The notes beneath the pieces were generated by a model. It did no database searches. It was not told the origin of the DNA and saw only the letters and a list, made by a program, of their open reading frames with translations. Below are positions 1 through 7,795 of a stretch of DNA of 35,308 bases, piece after piece. Each line of letters begins with the position of its first letter. Position 1 is the first letter of the stretch. A program made the position numbers and the translations under genes. The stretch is from Deltaproteobacteria bacterium (GTDB taxonomy: Bacteria > Desulfobacterota > Syntrophia > Syntrophales > UBA6807), in NCBI GenBank assembly GCA_016935565.1, contig JAFGQS010000082.1:1-35308 (forward strand), given 5' to 3'.

Positions 1-945
1 CATGATCTCAAGACCTTCCCGGACATCCACCTGAAAGTGATCGGCACCTCTGACCGGTTCGCACTGAAAAAGGTAATAGGGTTTTACCGAAATCCGTTGA
101 AGGCCATAGAGGAGATCTCGCATGACCTCGTACGAGTCGTTGACCCCCCTGAGCAGGACGGACTGGTTTACGACAGGAATTCCGGATGCCGTGAGCATTT
201 CACATGCCCGTGCTGCCTCCTCTGTTACTTCTTTCGGATGGTTGAACTGCGTGACGAACCAGAGGGGTCGATACCGTCGAAGCAGGGAACAGATATCATG
301 ATCGATCCTCATGGGCAGGACGACGGGAACCCTGCTTCCGATGCGGATAACGTCAACATGGGATATGGCCTTCAGGGAAGCAAGAAACCAGTCAAGAGTC
401 TCTATATCCATCATCAGGGGGTCTCCTCCCGACAGGATTACCTCACGAATCTGACCTGTCTCCGATATATAATCGATCATCCGCTGGAGGCTCTTGTGTG
501 ACCGTTCCTTTTTTCGTTTTTTCCATCTCCGTTTTCGATTACAGTGCCGGCAATACAGGGCGCATGTAGCGGTAACCATGGACAGACAACGATCGGGGTA
601 TCGGTGGATCAGATCGGGAACGGGCATATTTTTTTCTTCCTCAAGGGGATCATCGACGGTATCCCGGGAATAATCCGTTTCCCTGAGATCTGGAAAACAC
701 TGAATCCGAAGGGGATCTCTCTCATCAAACACGTCGATCAAGGAAATATAATAGGGAGTTACGGAAAAGCGATAGGACTCGACGACGCTCGCGTATTTTT
801 CCAGATGCGACACCGGAATAGAGAGAACCCTGGCCAATTGGGAGAGTGTACGGATACTATTCTCTATCTGCCACCGCCAGCCGTTCCAATCAGCGGGCGA
901 CACCTGTTCATAGAGTTTTTTTCTCGGATTTTCCTTCGCTAACAT
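1..945 (-). CDS. KamA-family radical SAM lysine 2,3-aminomutase-like protein (partial, C-terminus beyond window)
   Basis: The minus strand is open from an ATG at 945 to the left edge, giving 315 residues with no stop. A radical SAM cluster motif, CALYCRHC, lies at residues 128-135 (C128, C132, C135), followed by a basic run and by VILSGGDPL around residue 170, a hallmark of the lysine 2,3-aminomutase/EF-P-lysine aminomutase family. The last visible part (EPVRGADHFQVDVREGLEIM) matches the stretch before the PLP-binding lysine, which must lie outside the window. The family moves the alpha-amino group of lysine to the beta carbon using SAM, a 4Fe-4S cluster and PLP. The product may be free beta-lysine or a beta-lysyl group for EF-P; the sequence here does not decide this. 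A GTG directly before the ATG is an alternative start, and no strong ribosome binding site is seen. The gene is divergent from aroF. Confidence 0.9.
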   Translation of the reverse strand, partial: MLAKENPRKKLYEQVSPADWNGWRWQIENSIRTLSQLARVLSIPVSHLEKYASVVESYRFSVTPYYISLIDVFDERDPLRIQCFPDLRETDYSRDTVDDPLEEEKNMPVPDLIHRYPDRCLSMVTATCALYCRHCNRKRRWKKRKKERSHKSLQRMIDYISETGQIREVILSGGDPLMMDIETLDWFLASLKAISHVDVIRIGSRVPVVLPMRIDHDICSLLRRYRPLWFVTQFNHPKEVTEEAARACEMLTASGIPVVNQSVLLRGVNDSYEVMRDLLYGLQRISVKPYYLFQCEPVRGADHFQVDVREGLEIM

Positions 946-1044
946 CACGTTTCAAACAGTTTTTTTATTTACGGTTCAGTCAAGCCTGCCTTCTATCACA
1001 AATCAGAGAAACTTCAATGAGAAAGTGCAGGATATATTTTCTCC

Positions 1045-1074
1045 TTGACAACTGTCGCGATTATGATGTATAAA
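1045..1074 (+). promoter_or_regulatory. Promoter of the aroF-aroC unit
   Basis: TTGACA at 1045-1050 and TATAAA at 1069-1074 are separated by 18 bases, a good sigma70-type promoter. Transcription would begin near 1081, about 20 bases before the leader peptide ATG at 1104. This is read from the sequence only. Confidence 0.75.
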
Positions 1075-1103
1075 TCAGTCACTTTTTTACAAGGATTATT
1101 TTG

Positions 1104-1187
1104 ATGGGTAAAAATGTTACTTTAAATTGGTGGTTTAGCTATTTTTATTATAGCTCACCGGTTTACCCATCGCTTGTAAAGATGTAA
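1104..1187 (+). CDS. Aromatic leader peptide upstream of aroF (27 aa, Trp/Phe/Tyr codon run)
   Basis: A 28-codon frame starts with ATG at 1104 and ends with TAA at 1185-1187. AAGGA at 1091-1095 is a ribosome binding site 8 bases upstream. The central peptide is NWWFSYFYYSSPVY: two Trp, two Phe and three Tyr codons between 1128 and 1151, plus a further Tyr codon at 1164. In a 27-residue peptide this is far above chance, and it sits between a good promoter and two tandem T-tracted hairpins ahead of aroF, the first enzyme of the common aromatic pathway. The obvious reading is an attenuator leader whose translation reports the charging of tRNA-Trp, tRNA-Phe and tRNA-Tyr together. I know of single-amino-acid leaders (trpL, pheL); a combined W/F/Y leader on aroF is unusual. 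The function is inferred. Confidence 0.85.
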   Translation: MGKNVTLNWWFSYFYYSSPVYPSLVKM

Positions 1188-1208
1188 ATCACACTACATA
1201 AAACACTT

Positions 1209-1250
1209 AAGCCATGGGTAGATCGAAAGATGCTGCACCATGGTTTTTTT
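1209..1250 (+). terminator. First aroF leader terminator-like hairpin (segments 3:4)
   Basis: CCATGG at 1212-1217 pairs with CCATGG at 1238-1243, and seven T residues follow at 1244-1250. The core stem is only six base pairs with a 20-base loop, so it is a weaker terminator than the one that follows. Confidence 0.5.
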
Positions 1251-1258
1251 ATTTTCAG

Positions 1259-1293
1259 GCCATGGTGGCATTGATGACACCATGGCTTTTTTT
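1259..1293 (+). terminator. Second aroF leader terminator (segments 5:6)
   Basis: GCCATGGTG (1259-1267) and CACCATGGC (1278-1286) form a perfect nine-pair stem with a ten-base loop, followed by seven T residues at 1287-1293. It ends four bases before the aroF ribosome binding site, which fits an attenuator. Confidence 0.8.
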
Positions 1294-1312
1294 GTCGAGG
1301 AGGTATCGAAAA

Positions 1313-2341
1313 GTGATTATCGTTATGAAAAAAAGTGCAACAGAAGGTCAAATCGAAAACGTAATCAGGTGGGTTGAGTCTGTCGGTTACAAGACTCACC
1401 CGTCATTTGGTGTTGAACGGACAATCATCGGTTGCGTTGGAGATGGTCGGAACAATGAGTACCTGAAGTTTGCTGAATCTCTCTCGGGTGTTGAAAAAAC
1501 GATACCGATCCTGAAGCCCTATAAATTAGCAAGCCGTGAGGCAAAGGAAGGCAACACCATCATACGGGTGGGCACCGTTGAAATTGGTGGTCCGGACTTT
1601 GTTGTCATGGCAGGGCCCTGTTCCATCGAGAGTGAGGAACAGATGATGGAGAGTGCCTTCATCACGAAAAAGGCCGGTGCCGATATCATCAGGGGTGGTG
1701 CATTCAAGCCGAGGACATCCCCGTACAGTTTCCAGGGAATGGAAGAGAACGGCCTCAAACTCCTGAGAAGAGCGGGAGACAAAACGGGAATGCCCGTGAT
1801 TACCGAAGTAATGAATACATCCGACGTGGACCTTGTAGAGGAATATGCCGACATTCTTCAAATCGGAGCACGAAACGTTCAGAATTTCGCTCTGTTAAAA
1901 GAAGTCGGCAAGGCGAAAAAACCGGTACTTCTCAAACGAGGGATGATGACAACCATCGAGGAGCTTCTCATGTCTGCAGAATATATCATATCATCGGGAA
2001 ACCACGATGTCATACTCTGCGAACGAGGTATCCGTACCTTTGAAACGGCGACGAGGAATACCCTCGATATCAGTGCCGTACCGGTTCTGAAGGAACTGAC
2101 CCATCTTCCGATTATCGTTGACCCCAGCCACGCGGCGGGAGACTGGAAGTACGTTCCGGCTTTAACGAAGGGAGCCCTGGCTGTGGGGGCTGATGGTGTC
2201 ATGATTGAGGTTCACCCGGAACCGGAAAAGGCTGTCTCCGACGGAGCCCAGTCCCTGAGACCTGAAAGGTTCTACCAGCTCATGGAGGAAGTGAGAACCC
2301 TGGAAAAACTCATGAGGAAAGAGATGAGGTCGAAACAATGA
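1313..2341 (+). CDS. aroF: 3-deoxy-7-phosphoheptulonate (DAHP) synthase
   Basis: This enzyme condenses PEP and erythrose-4-phosphate, the first step of the shikimate pathway. The frame is open back to 1214, but that extension runs through the terminator hairpins. GTG at 1313 is chosen because GAGGAGG at 1297-1303 lies nine bases upstream and the resulting N-terminus ([18 protein letters not shown]) fits the family. The protein is 342 residues. Residues 1-65 form the small ferredoxin-like N-terminal regulatory domain seen in Thermotoga-type enzymes. The TIM barrel shows GPCSIES from residue 101, [39 protein letters not shown] and [10 protein letters not shown]. The type is the AroF/KDO8P-related type I beta family. 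It is the first gene of a tightly packed unit; its stop overlaps the aroB start as ATGA. The leader suggests joint control by Trp, Phe and Tyr supply. Confidence 0.97.
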   Translation: MIIVMKKSATEGQIENVIRWVESVGYKTHPSFGVERTIIGCVGDGRNNEYLKFAESLSGVEKTIPILKPYKLASREAKEGNTIIRVGTVEIGGPDFVVMAGPCSIESEEQMMESAFITKKAGADIIRGGAFKPRTSPYSFQGMEENGLKLLRRAGDKTGMPVITEVMNTSDVDLVEEYADILQIGARNVQNFALLKEVGKAKKPVLLKRGMMTTIEELLMSAEYIISSGNHDVILCERGIRTFETATRNTLDISAVPVLKELTHLPIIVDPSHAAGDWKYVPALTKGALAVGADGVMIEVHPEPEKAVSDGAQSLRPERFYQLMEEVRTLEKLMRKEMRSKQ

Positions 2342-3432
2342 AACAAATTAAATTGAATCTGGAAAGGAATGTGTCATCCTCTTATGATATTTGCATCGGA
2401 CATAACATTCTTGATCGAATAGGACTGATCATCGCAAAAAACAACGGGGCTCACCGTCACATTGTAATCGCTGATTCTACCGTATCGGCCCTCCATGGTG
2501 ATTCCTTTCTCGACATATTGAGAAAAATGAACCTGACCGCCGATCTGATCGAGTTCCCTGCAGGCGAAGCTTCCAAGAATATGGACACCATACTATCCGT
2601 GGCGAGGCAACTCATTGAACTCGGGGCAGATCGGAGCTCAGCATTGATTGCCCTTGGTGGTGGCGTCACCGGTGATATTGTCGGATTTGTGGCCTCCATC
2701 TACATGCGATCCATTCCCTATATTCAGGTTCCGACGACACTCGTTGCCCAGGTGGACAGCAGTATCGGCGGAAAGACGGGAATCGATCTGCCGGAAGGAA
2801 AAAATTTGCTCGGAACCTTTTACCAGCCGAAAGGAGTCTTCATCGATCTTCAGTTTCTGGATACCCTTCCGGACTACGAATTCAATAACGGTCTCGCAGA
2901 AATCGTTAAATACGGCATCATTGATGACGTAACATTATTCGATCTGCTGGAAAATCAAACGGAAGACATCAAGAAGCGTGACATGACGCTCATGAAGCGG
3001 ATAGTCCAACAATCATGCACCATAAAACGGGGAATTGTGGAAATTGACGAGAAGGATGTGGGAATCCGCCGAATTCTTAATTTCGGTCATACCATCGGAC
3101 ATGCCGTCGAGGCAGAGTCGGGTTATACAATCAGTCATGGAGATGCCGTCTCCGTCGGCATGATCGCAGCGGCCAGAATATGCCAGAAGCTCGACTACCT
3201 GCCGTCCGCTGATCGGAAGAGAATTGAAACTCTCATACGAGCGTTGGATCTGCTCGATCACATACCGGAATCGATCAGTACCCCGGGAATTCTCTCACGG
3301 ATTGCAACCGATAAAAAGAAAAAGGGTCATATCGTCCATTTTGTTTTGTTAAAGAGAATCGGTGTACCATTCATCAACGGTTCCGTGGCAGATAGAATCA
3401 TTCATGAAACCATCGAGGAGTTAAGGAAATGA
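2338..3432 (+). CDS. aroB: 3-dehydroquinate synthase
   Basis: Converts DAHP to 3-dehydroquinate using NAD+ and a divalent metal in the cytoplasm. At 364 residues it has the normal length. The family signature is unmistakable: [19 protein letters not shown], then [32 protein letters not shown] and [10 protein letters not shown], with the metal-binding histidines in [11 protein letters not shown] and [10 protein letters not shown]. The start overlaps the aroF stop and the stop overlaps the pheA start, both as ATGA, so translation is probably coupled across aroF-aroB-pheA. Confidence 0.98.
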   Translation: MKQIKLNLERNVSSSYDICIGHNILDRIGLIIAKNNGAHRHIVIADSTVSALHGDSFLDILRKMNLTADLIEFPAGEASKNMDTILSVARQLIELGADRSSALIALGGGVTGDIVGFVASIYMRSIPYIQVPTTLVAQVDSSIGGKTGIDLPEGKNLLGTFYQPKGVFIDLQFLDTLPDYEFNNGLAEIVKYGIIDDVTLFDLLENQTEDIKKRDMTLMKRIVQQSCTIKRGIVEIDEKDVGIRRILNFGHTIGHAVEAESGYTISHGDAVSVGMIAAARICQKLDYLPSADRKRIETLIRALDLLDHIPESISTPGILSRIATDKKKKGHIVHFVLLKRIGVPFINGSVADRIIHETIEELRK

Positions 3433-4511
3433 CGCCGGCATCACTGAAAGATTTGAGAAACCGCTTGAAAAAAAAGGACGAAGCACTTGTCGGATTGCTT
3501 AACGAACGAGCTCGAATATCATTAGAAATCGGAGAAGTCAAAAAGAAGGCGGAATTAAACGTGTATGATCCCCCTCAGGAAAAAAAGATTTATCGTTACC
3601 TGAGTAAAATCAATGACGGGCCTCTTCCGGATGAATCTCTGCGAGAGATTTTCAAGGAAATCTTGTCTGCGTCACGGTCTCTCCAGATGCCTGAAATGGT
3701 AGCATTCCTGGGACCGGAAGCGTCTTTTTCCCATGCAGCGGCTCAATCTCACTTCGGAAAGAGTACCCGCTTTTCTCCTCAATCCACGATTCTCGATGTC
3801 TTTGATCAGGTCGAACGGAAACGGGTACCGTGGGGTGTTGTTCCGGTGGAAAACACTATCGAAGGAATGGTTAAATTGACCCTGGACAGGCTCATTGCCA
3901 CACCACTGAACATCATGGCTGAAATCTTTCAACCAATCACGCATTGCCTCATGTCGACGATCACCGATATGAAGGCACTGAAGCGGATCTATTCTCATCC
4001 ACAGGCTCTTGCCCAATGTCAGGAATGGACACGGAAGCATGTCCCGTTCTGTTCGCTTCATAACATTGAGAGCACAGCCGCCGCAGCTCAAAAGGCATTG
4101 AACGATGCCGAAGGAGCAGCCATCGGAAGCAGTAAAGCGGCCCTCCGGTATGGGCTGAGCATTCTCTCCGACGGCATTGAGGATTATCCATCAAATATAA
4201 CCCGGTTTCTCGTTATCGGCGAAGGGATAAACAGATCGACGGGCAGGGACAAGACGTCCATTCTTTTCGGAACCCGTCATCAGCCGGGGGCGTTGTATCG
4301 TTCACTGGAACCTTTCGCGCAAAAAGAAATCAATCTCGTTAAGATCGAATCGTATCCCATAAAGGAACGGATGTGGGAATACTTGTTTTTCGTGGATTTT
4401 GACGGGCACAGGGACGAAGAAAAAATACAGGCGTGCCTGGAAGACCTGCAAAGCCAGGCTACCTTTGTCAAAATACTCGGTTCTTATCCGAAAGGAGATA
4501 TAAAATCGTGA
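3429..4511 (+). CDS. pheA: Bifunctional chorismate mutase / prephenate dehydratase (P-protein)
   Basis: Converts chorismate to prephenate and then to phenylpyruvate for phenylalanine. Residues 1-85 are an AroQ-type chorismate mutase helix domain (LRNRLKKKDEALVGLLNERA). Residues about 93-275 are prephenate dehydratase, with VAFLGPEASFSHAAA, VPVENTIEGMV, YSHPQALAQC and the catalytic Thr-Arg-Phe in NITRFLVIG. Residues about 280-357 are an ACT domain, with PGALYRSL for effector binding. The second ACT motif reads IESYP rather than the usual IESRP. The gene sits between aroB and aroD, so it draws chorismate made by genes downstream in the same unit. Its stop overlaps the aroD start. Confidence 0.97.
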   Translation: MTPASLKDLRNRLKKKDEALVGLLNERARISLEIGEVKKKAELNVYDPPQEKKIYRYLSKINDGPLPDESLREIFKEILSASRSLQMPEMVAFLGPEASFSHAAAQSHFGKSTRFSPQSTILDVFDQVERKRVPWGVVPVENTIEGMVKLTLDRLIATPLNIMAEIFQPITHCLMSTITDMKALKRIYSHPQALAQCQEWTRKHVPFCSLHNIESTAAAAQKALNDAEGAAIGSSKAALRYGLSILSDGIEDYPSNITRFLVIGEGINRSTGRDKTSILFGTRHQPGALYRSLEPFAQKEINLVKIESYPIKERMWEYLFFVDFDGHRDEEKIQACLEDLQSQATFVKILGSYPKGDIKS

Positions 4512-5191
4512 TTTGTGTTCCCGTTGTTGCCACAACGAATGAAGATGCAGTGAATCAGATGGAACGCTGCTTCCCCTTGGCTGATGTTGTGGAGTTGAGA
4601 ATCGACGTCATCAAACAGGTAGAGCTGAAAGACCTGCTCGTCCATCAGAAGGACAGGATCATGGTCACCAACAGAAAGAAAGAGGAAGGGGGAAAGTTCG
4701 CCGGCAAAGAAACGGAGAGGATCGAGTTGTTGAATGACGCCGTCACCCTGGGAGCGGGTTTTGTTGATGTTGAATTAAGGACAGGTGATGATCTCAGGGA
4801 AATGCTGTCAGATAATATATTGCACCATCAAGGACGATCACAATTGATTCTCTCCCACCACATTTTCGACGGAACGCCTTCATATAGTGAACTGCAGGAC
4901 ATTTTTCACGAATGTGTCGCCAAGGGTGCCCGTATCGTCAAGATCGTCACCTTTGCCAACGCAGTGGAAGATACCCTGAATATCCTGAAACTGATCGGTT
5001 ATGCAAAGAAGATAAATCAGAAAATAATCGCTCATTGTATGGGGAAAAAGGGGAAGATCAGCAGGATTATGGCGCCCTTTTTCGGTGCATACATGAGCTT
5101 CGCCTCCCTTGATAAGGGGTTAGAATCAGCTCCGGGGCAACTGACGGTTTCCGAGATGAAAGACTTTCTCAGGATCTTAAAAGATGAATAG
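4508..5191 (+). CDS. aroD: 3-dehydroquinate dehydratase, type I
   Basis: Dehydrates 3-dehydroquinate to 3-dehydroshikimate by a Schiff-base mechanism. The start is GTG at 4508, overlapping the pheA stop as GTGA, with AAGGAG at 4492-4497 as ribosome binding site. A longer open frame from 4433 lies inside pheA and is not used. The protein is 227 residues, typical for type I. Visible motifs are VVELRIDVIK, IMVTNRKKEEGG, FVDVEL, the catalytic His in SHHIF (H118), the Schiff-base Lys in RIVKIVTF (K145), IAHCMGKKGKISRI and the C-terminal SAPGQLTV. Its end overlaps aroE by eight bases. Confidence 0.96.
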   Translation: MICVPVVATTNEDAVNQMERCFPLADVVELRIDVIKQVELKDLLVHQKDRIMVTNRKKEEGGKFAGKETERIELLNDAVTLGAGFVDVELRTGDDLREMLSDNILHHQGRSQLILSHHIFDGTPSYSELQDIFHECVAKGARIVKIVTFANAVEDTLNILKLIGYAKKINQKIIAHCMGKKGKISRIMAPFFGAYMSFASLDKGLESAPGQLTVSEMKDFLRILKDE

Positions 5192-6002
5192 TGAACAACA
5201 GCTTTTCGCCCTTTTCGGCAATCCGGTACAACACAGTCTTTCTCCGCTCATGCATAACGCGGTGTTCGATACATTGAAACTGGATGCCCGCTATATCGCA
5301 CTGCGCGTGGAAAACGCGCGGGATATCATTGTGCACATGAGAAGGATGAACATCACGGGAGCGAGCATAACGATTCCCCACAAGACTGCACTTATGAAGT
5401 ATCTGGATGAATTTACCGACAGTTCCCGGCGGATCGGTGCGGTCAACACGGTCGTTCATTCCGACGGCACGATGAAAGGAGACAATACCGATTGGATCGG
5501 CTTGACATGCGCTCTCCGGGAATCACTTACTATTACAGGGAAAACGTTTGCTATCCTCGGTGCTGGAGGTGCCGCACGGGCGGTTGTCTTCGGCATTCTG
5601 GAAGAAGGGGGAACTTCCGTCATCTTCAACAGAACGACACGAAAGGGAGAGATGATGGCACGGGAATTCGGGTGTGAATTTCACCCGATGGAAGACATCG
5701 GGAAAATCTCCGCTGACTGCCTGATCAATACGACACCTGTGGGTTTGAGCCCGGACGCTGAACGATCAACGGTGAGCAAAGACATCCTTCCGAATTTCGC
5801 ATGGGTCATGGATATCATATACAACCCTTTGAAAACAAAACTTTTACAGGACGCGGAAGAATCGGGATGTTCGATCATCTCGGGTCTTTCAATGTTTGTT
5901 CACCAGGGGGCGGAACAGCTGAAAATCTGGATGAATGTACAGCCTCCCCTTGATTTCATGAAAAAAGTCATACTGGAAAAATTGAGAAATGAAGGCAGTT
6001 AA
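5184..6002 (+). CDS. aroE: Shikimate dehydrogenase (NADP+)
   Basis: Reduces 3-dehydroshikimate to shikimate with NADPH. The 272-residue protein begins with the substrate-binding motif LFGNPVQHSLSPLMHN, then ITIPHK with the catalytic Lys (K67), GAVNTV and GDNTDWIG with the catalytic Asp (D103). A Rossmann fold follows, with ILGAGGAARAV and FNRTTRKG, the latter typical of NADP preference. The C-terminus has the conserved SGLSMFVHQGAEQ. It overlaps aroD by eight bases and aroA by 14 bases, consistent with one polycistronic message. Confidence 0.97.
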   Translation: MNSEQQLFALFGNPVQHSLSPLMHNAVFDTLKLDARYIALRVENARDIIVHMRRMNITGASITIPHKTALMKYLDEFTDSSRRIGAVNTVVHSDGTMKGDNTDWIGLTCALRESLTITGKTFAILGAGGAARAVVFGILEEGGTSVIFNRTTRKGEMMAREFGCEFHPMEDIGKISADCLINTTPVGLSPDAERSTVSKDILPNFAWVMDIIYNPLKTKLLQDAEESGCSIISGLSMFVHQGAEQLKIWMNVQPPLDFMKKVILEKLRNEGS

Positions 6003-7254
6003 ACGAATACAAAATCTTGATGCAACGGTACAGGTACCGGGTTCGAAGAGTTATACTCAGCGGGCTCTTATTATTGCGTCACTGGCGGAAGGAAAGTCTT
6101 TCTTACGCAATCCTCTGATTGCAGAGGACACACAATACCTCATCGAGGCCCTCAGTGCACTCGGAACACGGATCGTGGTTGCCGAAAATGACATTATCGT
6201 AACAGAAACTGCCGGAAAGATAAAGAATCCGGGGAAAAAGTTGTTTCTCGGAAACAATGGCACCGCTATGAGATTTCTCACAACACTTGTTTCTCTCGGC
6301 AAGGGTGAATTTATTATCGACGGGAACAGTCGACTGCAGGAAAGACCGATACAGCCGCTCCTCGATGCACTGAGGACACTGGGCGTTGACTGCGGAAGTA
6401 TTGATGGAAATGGCAGACTGCCTGTTACGATCAGGGGCGGTGGCATCGATGGCGGAAAGGTCATATTTACCGATACGGAAAGCAGCCAGTATATCTCCTC
6501 CATTCTGATCGCTTCTCCCCATGCACGAAGCGATGTGGATATTCAACTTCGAGGACACACGGTCTCAAGACCTTATATCGATATGACGATTGATGTCATG
6601 AACCATTTCGGTGTGGAAGTAACACGAAAAGGACCAAATGGGTACACGGTGAAAGCTCCCCAGAAATATACGGGACAGCGATACCTGATCGAAGGTGACG
6701 CATCGAGTGCTTCCTATTTCTTTGTAGCCGCCGCGATCTGCAAGGGAAGGATCAGAATCGAAAATATGAATCCGAATACCATTCAGGGGGATATTGACTT
6801 CCTGAAGCTGTTGGAAACCGTGGGGTGTGACGTTGACCGGAGAAATGACGGTATAACGGTTACCGGCGGTGAACTGCATCGAGGCGACCTGGAGTTTGAT
6901 ATGGCAAACATGCCCGATATGGTCCCCTCACTGGCCATCCTGTCGGCCTTCAGACCGGGACAGACGGTAATTAAAAATGTGTCCCATCTGCGATTGAAGG
7001 AAAGTAATCGGCTTGAGGCACTGGTCACCGAATTAAACAGAATCGGTATCGATGCTAAAGAACTGTCAGACGGACTGGTCATCAACGAAGGGACTCCTCA
7101 CGGCGCTGATATCGAAACATACGACGATCACCGGATCGCCATGAGTTTTGCTGTTGCTGGACTCGCAACGGAAGGAATAAGAATCAAGAACCAGGGGTGT
7201 GTTAAAAAATCATTCCCGGGATTCTGGAATGAATTGGACAGGTTGCTCACATGA
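5989..7254 (+). CDS. aroA: 3-phosphoshikimate 1-carboxyvinyltransferase (EPSP synthase)
   Basis: Joins PEP to shikimate-3-phosphate to form EPSP. At 421 residues it has the usual length. Motifs include VPGSKSYTQRALIIASLAEG near the N-terminus (K20), LFLGNNGTAMRFL for PEP binding, LQERPIQPLLDALRTLG, SSQYISSIL, YLIEGDASSASYFF, LRLKESNRLEAL and TYDDHRIAMSFAVAGL. The two-domain pseudo-repeat order is normal. It overlaps aroE upstream and aroK downstream (ATGA at 7251). Confidence 0.98.
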   Translation: MKAVKRIQNLDATVQVPGSKSYTQRALIIASLAEGKSFLRNPLIAEDTQYLIEALSALGTRIVVAENDIIVTETAGKIKNPGKKLFLGNNGTAMRFLTTLVSLGKGEFIIDGNSRLQERPIQPLLDALRTLGVDCGSIDGNGRLPVTIRGGGIDGGKVIFTDTESSQYISSILIASPHARSDVDIQLRGHTVSRPYIDMTIDVMNHFGVEVTRKGPNGYTVKAPQKYTGQRYLIEGDASSASYFFVAAAICKGRIRIENMNPNTIQGDIDFLKLLETVGCDVDRRNDGITVTGGELHRGDLEFDMANMPDMVPSLAILSAFRPGQTVIKNVSHLRLKESNRLEALVTELNRIGIDAKELSDGLVINEGTPHGADIETYDDHRIAMSFAVAGLATEGIRIKNQGCVKKSFPGFWNELDRLLT

Positions 7255-7784
7255 AAAACATTGTTCTCCTGGGATACCGCTGTACCGGTAAATCATCGGC
7301 AGGAATGAAAATCGCCGAACGGCTCCGTATGCGTTTTTTCGATACGGATCATCTCATCGTCGAACAGTCCCGCATGTCGATCGGGGAATTGGTGAACGAA
7401 GGCGGGTGGAGCCTGTTTCGACGGAAGGAAAAAAACGTTATCAGAAAACTCGCTTCAACAGTCGGAAGTGTCATCGCAACGGGAGGTGGTGCATTTGAAG
7501 ATCCCGAAAACAGAGAACATTTAAAAAGAAACGGCCTTTTTATCTGGCTGCACGCCGATGCAAAAACCGTTATACGACGAATGGAGTCGGATCAAAAGAG
7601 CGCCCATCAGCGCCCTTCCCTCTCCGCCGACGACGTGTATACCGAGGTTGTAACGACCATGGGGAAAAGAGAGCCGGAATACCGACGAATTGCTGATTTT
7701 ACCATCGATACGTCGACAAAGAGCATTGAATCGGTAGTTGATGAAATTTGCACTTTTGTAGAAAACAGTAATAAAAAAGACTGA
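7251..7784 (+). CDS. aroK: Shikimate kinase
   Basis: Phosphorylates shikimate at the 3-hydroxyl with ATP. The 177-residue P-loop kinase starts with LLGYRCTGKSSAG, a Walker A motif with Cys where Gly is more common. It continues with FFDTDHLIVEQ (shikimate-binding Asp), ATGGGAF and the lid region QRPSL with its conserved Arg. It comes after aroA although it acts before it in the pathway. Its start overlaps the aroA stop as ATGA, and aroC begins 11 bases downstream. Confidence 0.95.
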   Translation: MKNIVLLGYRCTGKSSAGMKIAERLRMRFFDTDHLIVEQSRMSIGELVNEGGWSLFRRKEKNVIRKLASTVGSVIATGGGAFEDPENREHLKRNGLFIWLHADAKTVIRRMESDQKSAHQRPSLSADDVYTEVVTTMGKREPEYRRIADFTIDTSTKSIESVVDEICTFVENSNKKD

Positions 7785-7795
7785 AGGAAAGGGAC

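Larger units (their letters stand above)
1102..1293 (+). promoter_or_regulatory. Transcription attenuator of aroF with six alternating pairing segments
   Basis: Pairings that can be drawn directly: 1:2 is 1102-1112 with 1162-1172 (11 bp, one G-U, enclosing the aromatic codons); 2:3 is 1159-1170 with 1214-1225 (12 bp, two G-U); 3:4 is 1212-1217 with 1238-1243 (six bp, extendable by three A-U/G-U pairs); 4:5 is 1236-1243 with 1260-1267 (8 bp); 5:6 is 1259-1267 with 1278-1286 (9 bp). T-tracts follow segments 4 and 6. A ribosome stalled on the Trp/Phe/Tyr codons would cover segment 1 and leave segment 2 to pair with 3, so 4 pairs with 5 and neither terminator forms. A ribosome reaching the stop codon would cover segment 2, so 3:4 and 5:6 form and transcription ends. 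Without translation 1:2 forms and termination is again expected. Pairings are seen; the mechanism is inferred. Confidence 0.7.

Noticed and set aside
37-1073. Plus-strand open frames at 37-501, 544-942 and 846-1073
   Set aside because: They are antisense to the KamA-family gene, which has the CxxxCxxC and SGGDPL motifs on the minus strand.
1104-1293. T-box riboswitch upstream of aroF
   Set aside because: No T-box sequence (AGGGTGGNACCGCG-like) or specifier-loop layout is present, while a translated aromatic leader explains the hairpins.
1214-1312. N-terminal extension of aroF from the ATG at 1214
   Set aside because: It encodes a non-family peptide through both terminator hairpins; a strong ribosome binding site supports GTG at 1313.
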